Shown: piece after piece, positions 53,552-61,969 of the stretch
Position numbering within the stretch: the first letter of the stretch is position 1
Layout of the letters: each line of letters begins with the position of its first letter
Assembly: GCA_910587635.1 (NCBI GenBank)
Contig: CAJUNB010000038.1
Coordinates: 1-64,000, forward strand
DNA length: 64,000 nt
DNA from: an uncultured Lachnospiraceae bacterium
GTDB lineage: Bacteria; Bacillota; Clostridia; Lachnospirales; Lachnospiraceae
Direction of reading: 5' to 3'
Program-made: the position numbers and the translations under genes
The notes under the pieces: model-generated
What the model was told of the DNA's origin: nothing
Database searches by the model: none
The model's input: the letters and a program-made list of their open reading frames with translations, nothing else

Positions 53552-54556
53552 ATGTTAAACGATAAGACGATATTGATTACCGGAGGAACAGGATCTTTCG
53601 GAAAATGCTTTACAAAATATGCACTGACCCACTATCATCCGAAAAAGATTATTATTTATTCCAGGGATGAATTTAAGCAGTTTATTATGGCAAATGAGTT
53701 CAAAGAACTGAATAAAGACAATCAGCTTCGTTTTTTTATCGGGGATGTGAGAGATAAGGAAAGACTGAAAAGAGCGTTGGAAGGTGTGGATTATGTTATC
53801 CATGCGGCGGCGTTGAAGCAGGTGCCTTCCTGCGAGTACAATCCGGGAGAGGCGATCAAGACAAATATCCACGGTGCGCAAAATGTTATCGATGCGTCAT
53901 TGGACAGTGGCAGTGTAAAAAAGGTAGTAGCGTTATCTACGGATAAAGCGGTAAATCCGGTAAATCTGTATGGTGGGACAAAACTGGTGTCGGACAAGCT
54001 GTTCATAGCGGCGAATGCCTATGCAGGATCCAAAGATATTTGTTTTTCCATCGTCAGATATGGCAATGTGGCAGGCAGCAGAGGATCTGTTATCCCGTTT
54101 TTCAATAATATTATTTTAAACGGAGGGAAAGCATTACCCATTACAGATTATCGTATGACCCGGTTCTGGATCAGTCTGACTGAGGGAATAGAGCTTGTCA
54201 TCAAGGCATTGGAAGAGGCAAAAGGAGGAGAGACGTTCATCTCCAAGATTCCCTCCTTTAAGGTTACGGATCTGGCGCAGGCTATGCTGCCTGGCTGCGA
54301 AATGCCCCAGGTAGGGATTCGAGAAGGAGAGAAACTACACGAAATCATGGTGACGGTAGAGGACTCCATGACGACTTATGAATATGACAAACATTTTATT
54401 GTGTATCCTCAGATGGTGTGGAGTGAAAGCAGAAGACCGCAACCTACCGGGAAAAAAGTACCGGAAGGATTTTCTTACAGTTCAGGCACGAACAGTCAGT
54501 GGCTGAGTGTGGAAGAGATCAGGGAGCTTTTAAAGACAGTGGAATTGGAGAAGTAA
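53552..54556 (+). CDS. pseB: UDP-N-acetylglucosamine 4,6-dehydratase (inverting), PseB
   Basis: First enzyme of CMP-pseudaminic acid synthesis, making UDP-2-acetamido-2,6-dideoxy-4-keto-L-arabino-hexose from UDP-GlcNAc. The 334-residue protein has GGTGSFGKCF near 10-19, DVRDKERL near 65, and the catalytic region STDKAVNPVNLYGGTKL near 128-144, as in PseB/FlaA1. The short length without membrane helices separates it from the large CapD/PglF type. GGGAGGAAGAA precedes the ATG. It begins the Pse operon directly after the repeat array. Confidence 0.94.
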   Translation: MLNDKTILITGGTGSFGKCFTKYALTHYHPKKIIIYSRDEFKQFIMANEFKELNKDNQLRFFIGDVRDKERLKRALEGVDYVIHAAALKQVPSCEYNPGEAIKTNIHGAQNVIDASLDSGSVKKVVALSTDKAVNPVNLYGGTKLVSDKLFIAANAYAGSKDICFSIVRYGNVAGSRGSVIPFFNNIILNGGKALPITDYRMTRFWISLTEGIELVIKALEEAKGGETFISKIPSFKVTDLAQAMLPGCEMPQVGIREGEKLHEIMVTVEDSMTTYEYDKHFIVYPQMVWSESRRPQPTGKKVPEGFSYSSGTNSQWLSVEEIRELLKTVELEK

Positions 54557-54582
54557 ATACAGATTAGAAAGCGAAGCGATCG

Positions 54583-54619
54583 AATAGCATCTGTTTGTGT
54601 AAATCCGACAGATGCTATT
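54583..54619 (+). other. strong hairpin between pseB and pseC
   Basis: AATAGCATCTGT (54583-54594) pairs perfectly with ACAGATGCTATT (54608-54619) around 13 nt, with only TT after it. It may act as a partial terminator or a stabilising structure between the two genes. Confidence 0.6.
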
Positions 54620-54639
54620 TATGCACACGGGGCAGAAAG

Positions 54640-54697
54640 GGATATGCTGCTTTCGCAGCCTGTCCCGGCGCACGGGTAGGGAAGAAATGTCTTCCCT
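54640..54697 (+). other. two further hairpins ahead of pseC
   Basis: GCTGC-TTTC-GCAGC lies near 54646-54659, and the perfect AGGGAAGA-AATG-TCTTCCCT lies at 54678-54697, about 35 nt before the pseC start. Together with 54583-54619 they make this 175-bp gap unusually structured for an intra-operon space. Confidence 0.5.
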
Positions 54698-54731
54698 GTT
54701 CGATCATCAGGCAGGAAAGGGGCTTACGGAA

Positions 54732-55928
54732 ATGGAAAGACCGGCAATAGAGGGCGGCGGCCCGGTACGACAGACAAAACTATTTTATGGGCATCAGTAT
54801 ATAGACGATGCGGATATAGAGGCAGTGGTGAAAGTGCTGCACAGCGACTTTCTGACATGCGGACCGGAAATTACAGGGCTGGAAGAAAAATTGTGTAAAC
54901 TGACCGGGGCAGGACATGCGGTAGCGGCGAGCAACGGAACGGCGGCATTACATATGGCATGCCAGGCAGCAAATATTGGCCCGGGGGACGAGGTCATTAC
55001 GACGCCCATTACCTTTGCTGCTTCGGCCAACTGCGCATTGTACTGCGGCGCCAGACCGGTATTTGCGGATATCAATCCGAAAACCTACAATATCGATCCT
55101 GACAGGGTGGCAGAGAAGCTGACAGAGAAAGTAAAAGCGGTGGTGGCTGTGGATTATACAGGACAGGCAGCGGAACTGGACAGACTGCTTTCTCTTTGTC
55201 ATGAGAGGGGAATCGTCCTGATCGAAGATGCAGCCCATGCCATCGGTACGAAATATAAGGACAGGATGGTAGGTTCCATAGCGGATATCACCACCTTCAG
55301 TTTCCATCCGGTGAAAACAGTCACCGGAGGAGAAGGAGGTGCCGTCCTGACAAATGACGACAAGTTATATACAAGGCTGAAATTATTCCAGACCCATGGA
55401 ATTACAAGGGAGGGAGAGCTGATGCAGTCGGTTCCCCATGGAGGCTGGTATTATGAACAGCTGGAGCTGGGGATGAATTATCGCATGACCGATATGCAGG
55501 CAGCCCTGATCAGCAGCCAGCTGGATAAACTGGAACGGTTCAGTCGGCGCCGAAAGGAAATCGTGGCCAGGTACAACGCAGCCTTTTCGCGGATACCGGA
55601 GATTTGCGTGCAGGAAGAGATACCGGAATCGGATACGACGAGGCATCTGTATATTCTGCGCATCAGGCCGGAGCGGTTGAAGATAGACAGAAGGCAGTTC
55701 TTTGATGCTATGGCTGCCGAGAATATATGTTGTAATGTGCATTATATTCCGGTATACTGGCATCCTTACTATGAGCAGCTGGGGTATGAAAAGGGAATCT
55801 GCCCGGAAGCGGAGAAGCTGTACAGTGAAATGATGAGTCTGCCTCTTTATTATAGTATGACTGATGATGATGTGGAAAATGTCATAAAGGCGGTACGGAA
55901 AATCTGTGCCTGGTATCGGAAAGCGTAA
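54732..55928 (+). CDS. pseC: UDP-4-amino-4,6-dideoxy-N-acetyl-beta-L-altrosamine transaminase, PseC
   Basis: PLP-dependent aminotransferase of the DegT/DnrJ/EryC1/StrS family acting after PseB. The 398-residue protein has SNGTAALHMA near 66-75, IEDAAHAIGT near 168-177, and the PLP lysine K195 in SFHPVKTVTGGEGG. The start at MERPAIEGGG is chosen from homologue length; a reading 40 codons longer runs through the hairpin region. Assignment to PseC rather than another sugar aminotransferase rests on its place between pseB and pseF. Confidence 0.9.
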   Translation: MERPAIEGGGPVRQTKLFYGHQYIDDADIEAVVKVLHSDFLTCGPEITGLEEKLCKLTGAGHAVAASNGTAALHMACQAANIGPGDEVITTPITFAASANCALYCGARPVFADINPKTYNIDPDRVAEKLTEKVKAVVAVDYTGQAAELDRLLSLCHERGIVLIEDAAHAIGTKYKDRMVGSIADITTFSFHPVKTVTGGEGGAVLTNDDKLYTRLKLFQTHGITREGELMQSVPHGGWYYEQLELGMNYRMTDMQAALISSQLDKLERFSRRRKEIVARYNAAFSRIPEICVQEEIPESDTTRHLYILRIRPERLKIDRRQFFDAMAAENICCNVHYIPVYWHPYYEQLGYEKGICPEAEKLYSEMMSLPLYYSMTDDDVENVIKAVRKICAWYRKA

Positions 55929-55999
55929 GACGGCGGATGGTCGACGATATGTTCTGTGGACGAGACGGTAATACCGGGGCAAAGCGGAGGAGGAAGGGT

Positions 56000-56713
56000 A
56001 TGAATAACAGGCGGATTGCCATTATTACGGCCAGAGGAGGCAGCAAACGGATACCGGGGAAAAATATCCGGCCCTTTTGCGGGAAGCCTATTTTATTGTA
56101 TTCCGTGGAGACAGCGTGTATGTGCGGGCTGTTTGATGAGGTGATGGTTTCTACCGACAGTGAGGAAATCGCCGGAATCGCCAGAGCGGGAGGGGCCATT
56201 GTTCCCTTTTTGCGCAGTAGTCAGACTTCCGGCGACTATGCGTCAACGGCGGATGTGCTGTTGGAGGTATTGAATGAATACGAAAAAAGAGGACAGCATT
56301 TTGATACGATTTGCTGCATTTATCCTACGGCGCCCTTTGTCACACCGCAGAAGCTGGAGAATGCAGTGAAGCTTCTGGAGGCAGAAGAGGCAGACTGCGT
56401 CGTCCCCATTGTACGGTATTCTTTTCCGCCTCAGAGGGCTTTTGTGCTCCGGGACGGATTTACGGTGATGCGGTATCCTGAGCATGCAAAGAGCCGGTCT
56501 CAGGATCTGGAGCCATATTTCCATGACTGTGGCCAGTTTTACTGCCTGCGGACAGCATCTTTTCTGGAACAGAAAAAGGTCTTTATGGATCGGATGCTTT
56601 CTGTGGAGATGCCGGAGATGGAAGTACAGGATATTGACAATGAGACGGACTGGGAACTGGCGGAATTGAAGTATAAACTGATGGAGAAAACAAATGGACA
56701 AAATCATAATTAA
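56000..56713 (+). CDS. pseF: CMP-pseudaminic acid cytidylyltransferase, PseF
   Basis: Activates the nonulosonic acid with CTP. The 237-residue NeuA-like protein has the CTP-binding motif ITARGGSKRIPGKNIRPF near 9-26, STDSEEIA near 51, PTAPFVT near 109, and DIDNETDW near the end. GGAGGAGGAAGGGT precedes the ATG, so the 21-codon longer reading is rejected. It overlaps pseI by 20 bases. Specificity for pseudaminic rather than legionaminic acid is inferred from PseB and PseG. Confidence 0.9.
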   Translation: MNNRRIAIITARGGSKRIPGKNIRPFCGKPILLYSVETACMCGLFDEVMVSTDSEEIAGIARAGGAIVPFLRSSQTSGDYASTADVLLEVLNEYEKRGQHFDTICCIYPTAPFVTPQKLENAVKLLEAEEADCVVPIVRYSFPPQRAFVLRDGFTVMRYPEHAKSRSQDLEPYFHDCGQFYCLRTASFLEQKKVFMDRMLSVEMPEMEVQDIDNETDWELAELKYKLMEKTNGQNHN

Positions 56714-57740
56714 CGGAAGAACAATCGGGGAAGGAATGCCCGCCTATATCATAGCAGAGATGTCAGCAAACCATGCGGGCAGTATCGCCCATGCCAGAGA
56801 GATTATCCATGCGGCAAAGGAAGCGGGAGCGGACTGTGTGAAAATCCAGACCTATACGGCGGATACGATGACGATCGACAGCGATAAATCGTATTTTCAG
56901 ATCGAAGACGGCACATGGAAAGGGGAGAATCTGTACCATCTCTATGAGAGAGCCTATACACCATGGGAATGGCAGGAAGAATTGAAAGAGGAAGCGGAGA
57001 AGATTGGTCTGGACTTTTTTTCCACGCCTTTTGATAAGACTTCGGTGGATTTTCTGGAAAGTATCCATGTGGGCTTTTATAAGATCGCGTCCTTTGAATT
57101 GATCGATATACCTCTCATCCGTTATGTAGCTTCCAAAGGAAAGCCTATGGTAATATCTACGGGAATGGGAACTTTAGAGGAAATCAGAGAGGCTGTAGAG
57201 GCAGTGCGGGAGACCGGGAATGAGCAGATCGCGTTACTTCGTTGCGCCAGTGCCTATCCTGCCATTTCTGACAATATGAACCTGGCGGCCATGAAAGAGT
57301 TGAAGGAAATTTTTCATGTACCTGTAGGACTTTCCGATCATTCCATGGGTTCTGTGGGGGCGGTGGCAGCCGTGGCAATGGGAGGAAGCATGATTGAGAA
57401 GCATTTTTGCCTGGATAGGCATATAGAAAATCCAGACTCCGGTTTCTCTATGGAACCGGCGGAGTTTGCCGCTATGGTGAGAGATGTGCGGGCGGCGGAA
57501 AAAGCCGTTGGAAAGGTATGTTTTGGAGCTACGGAGTCGGAGAAGAGCAATTTATCTTTTCGACGTTCTGTCTTTGTGGTGAAAGATATCAGAGCGGGAG
57601 AGATGCTGACAGATCAAAATATCAGGGTTATCCGGCCGGCAGACGGCCTCGCTCCGAAATATTATGATGAGGTGCTTGGAAAGACGGCTTCGAGAGATCT
57701 GGAACGGGGAACACCGCTTCAGATGGACATGATTCAGTAG
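56694..57740 (+). CDS. pseI: pseudaminic acid synthase, PseI
   Basis: Condenses the 6-deoxy-diamino sugar with phosphoenolpyruvate to form the nine-carbon acid. The 348-residue NeuB-family protein has an N-terminal TIM barrel (AEMSANHAGS near 21-30, VKIQTYTADT near 51, FSTPFD near 107, ISTGMG near 155) and a C-terminal SAF/antifreeze-like domain from about 285 (RRSVFVVKDIRAGEML). NIRVIRPADGLAPKYYDEVLG matches the PseI form. It overlaps pseF by 20 bases. Confidence 0.92.
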   Translation: MDKIIINGRTIGEGMPAYIIAEMSANHAGSIAHAREIIHAAKEAGADCVKIQTYTADTMTIDSDKSYFQIEDGTWKGENLYHLYERAYTPWEWQEELKEEAEKIGLDFFSTPFDKTSVDFLESIHVGFYKIASFELIDIPLIRYVASKGKPMVISTGMGTLEEIREAVEAVRETGNEQIALLRCASAYPAISDNMNLAAMKELKEIFHVPVGLSDHSMGSVGAVAAVAMGGSMIEKHFCLDRHIENPDSGFSMEPAEFAAMVRDVRAAEKAVGKVCFGATESEKSNLSFRRSVFVVKDIRAGEMLTDQNIRVIRPADGLAPKYYDEVLGKTASRDLERGTPLQMDMIQ

Positions 57741-57769
57741 ATGGGAGAACAGAAACGCGAGGTACCTGA

Positions 57770-58993
57770 ATGGAACGAATTTTTCTCAGAAAGGCCACAC
57801 TGGAAGATGCAGAGCTGCTCTTTTCCTGGGCCAATGATATGGATGTAAGGCGAAATGCATTTCAGCAGCAGGATATTATGTGGGAAGAGCATGCCGCATG
57901 GATGCACAAAAAGCTGGGAGATGAGAACTGCCATATTTATATTGCCCGCATAGATATGACACATGTGTCAGATGAGCTGGAGGGAGCGGAACGGATACAT
58001 ATATTTGACAGTCCTCCGACAGTAGCTTCGGAGAGGCCCATAGGACAGGTTCGCCTGGACGTGAAAGATGGCAGAGCCGAAATCGACTATTCTATAGATG
58101 TTCAGTACCGGGGAAAAGGTTATGGTACTGTTATGCTGAATCAGGTAATGCAATTGCCGGGACTTGGTGTTCGCACTTTTGTGGCAAAGGTGAAGCCAGG
58201 AAATCTGGCTTCGGTGAGGGTATTTGAAAAATGTGGTTTTATCAAAAGATTGGAATGTGAGGATTATATTGAACTGGAGGCTCCTTACAAAAACGGTACT
58301 GCCACCCGGGAGCGCATTGTTATCTGTACACAGAAATCCTGGAATATACAATATGCGGAACAGATGAAGGAACAGTACAGAGACAGATATGATGTGATTG
58401 TCATGACAAAAAAGGAACAGCTGACGCCAGAGATTTTACAGGATATCAAACCCCGTTATCTCTTTTTTCCCCATTGGTCCTATCTCATACCGGAATCAGT
58501 GTATGGCCCGTATACATGCGTGGTATTTCATATGACGGACCTGCCCTTTGGAAGAGGGGGGAGTCCTTTGCAGAATCTGATTGTACGGGGATATACTCGT
58601 ACGAAACTGTCTGCCATCCGGGTGGATGCGGGGCTGGACACCGGAGATATATACGGAAAAGAGGAGCTGGAACTGGACGGGACAGCGGATGATATACTGC
58701 GCCGGGCTTCCGGGTTGATCTTTACCCGGATGATTCCCTGGATACTGGAACAGAATCCAAAACCGGTGCCGCAGCAGGGAGCTCCGGTAACATTCAGGCG
58801 CCGGAAGCCGGAGGAAGGAAAACTCCTGCCGGAAATGGATGAAAAGACAATCTATGATTATATCCGTATGTTGGATGGAGAAGGTTATCCAAATGCCTAT
58901 GTGGAAATGGGAGATTATAGAATCCGGTTTCACGGAGCATCCTATGAGAACGGCATAGTGGAGGCAAAGGTGAGATTTGAAAGGAAGCAGTAG
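57770..58993 (+). CDS. GNAT acetyltransferase fused to formyltransferase-like domain
   Basis: 407-residue two-domain protein. Residues about 1-165 are a GNAT N-acyltransferase with the acetyl-CoA loop QYRGKGYGTVM near 113-123 and an insert near 62-85; it occupies the PseH position. Residues about 180-407 resemble formyl-tetrahydrofolate-dependent formyltransferases, with FHMTDLPFGRGGSPLQNLI near 251-269 and LDTGDIY near 286. The catalytic His and Asp are present, but the usual Asn two residues before His is Val. It is predicted to acylate an amino group of the Pse precursor, perhaps adding formyl. Confidence 0.82.
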   Translation: MERIFLRKATLEDAELLFSWANDMDVRRNAFQQQDIMWEEHAAWMHKKLGDENCHIYIARIDMTHVSDELEGAERIHIFDSPPTVASERPIGQVRLDVKDGRAEIDYSIDVQYRGKGYGTVMLNQVMQLPGLGVRTFVAKVKPGNLASVRVFEKCGFIKRLECEDYIELEAPYKNGTATRERIVICTQKSWNIQYAEQMKEQYRDRYDVIVMTKKEQLTPEILQDIKPRYLFFPHWSYLIPESVYGPYTCVVFHMTDLPFGRGGSPLQNLIVRGYTRTKLSAIRVDAGLDTGDIYGKEELELDGTADDILRRASGLIFTRMIPWILEQNPKPVPQQGAPVTFRRRKPEEGKLLPEMDEKTIYDYIRMLDGEGYPNAYVEMGDYRIRFHGASYENGIVEAKVRFERKQ

Positions 58994-58994
58994 G

Positions 58995-59678
58995 ATGAAT
59001 ATTCTGATCGTGGCAGCTCACCCGGATGATGAGATTCTGGGGGTGGGAGGAACCATTGCAAGGCATATCGAAGCGGGAGATGAGGTGTGTGTGCTCATTT
59101 TGGGCGAAGGGCAGACATCCCGGTGTGAAAAGAGAGAAAGGGCTGAGGCAGGAATCGTAGAGCAGCTCCACAAAAATACACTGGCAGCTGCGGATGTGCT
59201 TGGTATCAAAGAAGTGTTTTTTGAAAATTTTGCTGATAACCGATTTGACAGAGAAGATCTGCTGGATATCGTGAAAGCAGTGGAACGAAAAATTGAAATG
59301 TTTCAGCCCCGGATTGTTTACACCCATCACAGGGGCGATTTGAATATTGATCATCAGATTACGTATCGGGCGGTATTGACAGCGACGCGCCCTATGGAAG
59401 GGCAGCCCGTGAAAGAGATATATGCGTTTGAGACCGTCTCTTCTACGGAATGGAATTTTTCTTACAGAGGGGAGCAGTTTGCGCCAAATGTATTTGTAAA
59501 TCTGACGGAAGAACAGTTTGGAAAAAAACTGGCTGCCATGGAAAAATACGAGACAGAGCTGTGCGAATACCCGCATCCCCGTTCCCTGGAAATGCTGAAG
59601 GCAGTGGCAGCCAGATGGGGCGGTGTCGCAGGAGGACGTCTGGTGGAGGCATTCGAGGTCGTTCGGATGATCCGGTAG
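58995..59678 (+). CDS. PIG-L/LmbE family deacetylase
   Basis: 227-residue zinc-dependent N-deacetylase. AAHPDDEILG near 7-16 supplies the His-Pro-Asp-Asp metal and catalytic site, and THHRGDLNIDHQITYRA near 112-128 the downstream histidines. The ATG is one base after the fusion-protein stop; an upstream TTG six codons earlier is less likely. It probably removes an N-acetyl group from a sugar intermediate, leaving a free amine for the adjacent acyl/formyltransferase. The exact substrate is inferred from context. Confidence 0.86.
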   Translation: MNILIVAAHPDDEILGVGGTIARHIEAGDEVCVLILGEGQTSRCEKRERAEAGIVEQLHKNTLAAADVLGIKEVFFENFADNRFDREDLLDIVKAVERKIEMFQPRIVYTHHRGDLNIDHQITYRAVLTATRPMEGQPVKEIYAFETVSSTEWNFSYRGEQFAPNVFVNLTEEQFGKKLAAMEKYETELCEYPHPRSLEMLKAVAARWGGVAGGRLVEAFEVVRMIR

Positions 59679-59704
59679 TAATAATATCTTTAACGGAGGT
59701 TGAC

Positions 59705-60865
59705 ATGCGCGTCATAATTCGTGCGGACGGCAATCGGGAAATTGCCATGGGACATATTATGAGATGTCTTTCCATCGGGGATGCTCTGAGAGAAGAAAAG
59801 GCGGAAGTTGTCTTTGTCACTGCGGGAGCGGAAACAGAAGAGCTGATCAGGAACAGAGGGTATGAAAATTATGTATTGCATACCTCTTTTCGTCATATGG
59901 AAGAGGAGCTGTCAGCGTTCTGGCAATATGTCCAGAAGTTCCCCTGTTCATTGATTCTAACAGACAGCTATTTTGTGACGGTGCCATATATGAAAGAAAT
60001 AAAGAAATGGGCTAAAACGGCCTACATAGATGATATGGGGAAGCCTGTGTATCCGGTGGATATTCTGATCAACTATAATGTCTATGGGGATACACTGCCT
60101 TATCATATCTGGTACTCACAGGAGAACCTGCCACTTCCAAAGCTGCTTCTGGGCGGAAACTATGCGCCTCTGCGAAGAGAATTTCATGAGAGAGAAGGCG
60201 ACAGGGCGAGAGCGGGAAAGCCGTCTGAGAAAACGGATAAAACAGGAGATGAGAAGTTCGAAAAAGCGGAATTCAAAAGGAAAGCAGAAGTGAGGAATGT
60301 ACTGATTACCACGGGGGGAGGAGACCCATTCCAGGTGTCGGAAGGACTGTGCCGCAGGCTGCTGGAAGAAAAGCAAAGAGGGCTTCACCGGGAAATACGG
60401 TATCATATCGTCTGCGGGCCCTTCTTTGTGGGAAAAGAAGAGTTGCGGGAGACTATCGGCGGCTGTTCCGATTTTATCGTACATGAAAATGTGAAAAAGA
60501 TGTGGGAACTGATGGCAAAGTGCGATATTGCGGTCAGTGCCGCAGGGGGTACGATGTATGAGCTGTGTTGCATGAGATTACCCACAGTCTGTTTTTATTT
60601 TGCGGAAAACCAGCGTCAGATGGCGCAGTGGTTTCAGGGTATGACAGAGATCGAGAGTGCAGGGGATGTCAGAGAGAACCGGGAAGAGGTGCTGAAAAAG
60701 ATTGTGGAACGGTTGGGAGAGCTGGAGCGGGATGAGACTCTGAGGACGCGTATCAGAGAACAGATGAGAATGATTACCGATGGCAGGGGAGCCTGGCGAA
60801 TCGGGACAGCGCTGAGAGATGCGGTGACGGAAGCGGACAGAGCAGAGGCAAGTGCCGGAAGGTAA
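59705..60865 (+). CDS. pseG: UDP-2,4-diacetamido-2,4,6-trideoxy-beta-L-altropyranose hydrolase, PseG
   Basis: Releases UDP from the diamino sugar before PseI. The 386-residue GT-B-like protein starts MRVIIRADGNREIAMGHIMR, placing His at position 17, the catalytic position in characterised PseG. AIDDMG is represented by YIDDMGKPVYPVDILIN near 107. VLITTGGGDPF near 199 opens the C-terminal half, and SAAGGTMYELC lies near 278. A charged insert of about 40 residues (158-197) separates the halves. ACGGAGGTTGAC precedes the ATG; a reading 85 codons longer crosses the deacetylase gene and is rejected. Confidence 0.9.
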   Translation: MRVIIRADGNREIAMGHIMRCLSIGDALREEKAEVVFVTAGAETEELIRNRGYENYVLHTSFRHMEEELSAFWQYVQKFPCSLILTDSYFVTVPYMKEIKKWAKTAYIDDMGKPVYPVDILINYNVYGDTLPYHIWYSQENLPLPKLLLGGNYAPLRREFHEREGDRARAGKPSEKTDKTGDEKFEKAEFKRKAEVRNVLITTGGGDPFQVSEGLCRRLLEEKQRGLHREIRYHIVCGPFFVGKEELRETIGGCSDFIVHENVKKMWELMAKCDIAVSAAGGTMYELCCMRLPTVCFYFAENQRQMAQWFQGMTEIESAGDVRENREEVLKKIVERLGELERDETLRTRIREQMRMITDGRGAWRIGTALRDAVTEADRAEASAGR

Positions 60866-60910
60866 GCCGATGATGGGGCAGGGGAAAAGAAAGACAGAAG
60901 GATATCTGGA

Positions 60911-61969
60911 ATGAAGAAGAGAGAGGCCAATTTTGAATTGCTGCGGATCGTGGCAATGTTTATGATTATTACGCTTCACTACCTGGACAAAGGGGGAATT
61001 TTGCCAGAGCCCACGGCTGTATTTTCTGTGACAGGTTATATCGCCTGGGGGCTGGAGGCGTTTTGTGTCTGTGCCGTCAATGTATATGTACTGATCAGCG
61101 CCTATTTTCTGGCAGAGAGAGAGTACCAGCCAACGAAAGTCATAAAACTATGGCTACAGGTATTTTTTTATTCTGTCGGAATCGCCGGCATTTTAGTGTT
61201 GACAGGAATTGTTCCGTTGTCCGGCCTTACCATATATGAAATGATGCATTATGTATTTCCGGTGATGGAGGAACATTATTGGTTTGTCACGGCCTATATC
61301 TTTCTGTATCTTCTGGCGCCGCTGATGAACGGGACACTGCGCGGTCTGCCGGAAAAAACATACAGACAGGGAATTTTGCTGCTGCTTGTACTGCTGTCCC
61401 TGAGCAAGAGCTTTCTGCCGGTAAAACTCCCAACGGATCGTCTCGGATACGACGCGCTCTGGTTTTTATGTCTGTATGTTATCGGGGTATATCTGCGTTA
61501 TCATAGGGCCGGTACAGAGCTGGCTGTCCGTGCATGTATGAAATATGTACTTTGTGTGATACTGATATATGTAAGCCTGGTGGCAGTGCACGGATTTTAC
61601 AGCAGGACAGGCAGTCTGGGAGATTTTATCAACAGACAATATCAGTACAACAGTATTTTCTGCCTGGCGGCATCGGTGTTTTTGTTTCAGGCATTCCGGC
61701 ATATTTCTATTCCGTCGGGGAAAGCAGCATCCTGTATCTGCAAAATAGCGTCTGCCTCTTTTGGAGTATATCTGATTCATGAACATAAAAATCTGCGGTA
61801 TTTGTGGCCGGTATGGGCAGGAACAGAGAGATATGCGGATACGCCGTTGTTTCTGGGCCACTGGGTTTTGACGATATTGGTGATATATGGCGTTTGTATG
61901 ATCATCGATCTGGGCAGACAGTATCTCTTTGCATGGGCAGGAGGCATATGGACAGGAAAAGAGAAATGA
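60911..61969 (+). CDS. membrane acyltransferase (acyltransferase-3 family)
   Basis: 352-residue polytopic protein with about ten helices and the family start FELLRIVAMFMIITLHYLDK near 8-27, including the conserved His. It resembles OafA/NodX-type enzymes that add acetyl groups to surface sugars. It probably O-acylates the finished glycan or a nonulosonic acid residue outside or within the membrane. It lies 45 bp after pseG and overlaps the next gene by four bases, so it is part of the same operon. Confidence 0.87.
   Translation: MKKREANFELLRIVAMFMIITLHYLDKGGILPEPTAVFSVTGYIAWGLEAFCVCAVNVYVLISAYFLAEREYQPTKVIKLWLQVFFYSVGIAGILVLTGIVPLSGLTIYEMMHYVFPVMEEHYWFVTAYIFLYLLAPLMNGTLRGLPEKTYRQGILLLLVLLSLSKSFLPVKLPTDRLGYDALWFLCLYVIGVYLRYHRAGTELAVRACMKYVLCVILIYVSLVAVHGFYSRTGSLGDFINRQYQYNSIFCLAASVFLFQAFRHISIPSGKAASCICKIASASFGVYLIHEHKNLRYLWPVWAGTERYADTPLFLGHWVLTILVIYGVCMIIDLGRQYLFAWAGGIWTGKEK

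Noticed and set aside
54612..54731. 40-residue N-terminal extension of PseC
   Set aside because: It would translate the hairpin region and is Arg/Ser-rich without similarity to the aminotransferase N-terminus.
59450..59704. 85-residue N-terminal extension of PseG
   Set aside because: It is an out-of-frame reading of the deacetylase gene; the true start has a GGAGG site and places His17 correctly.
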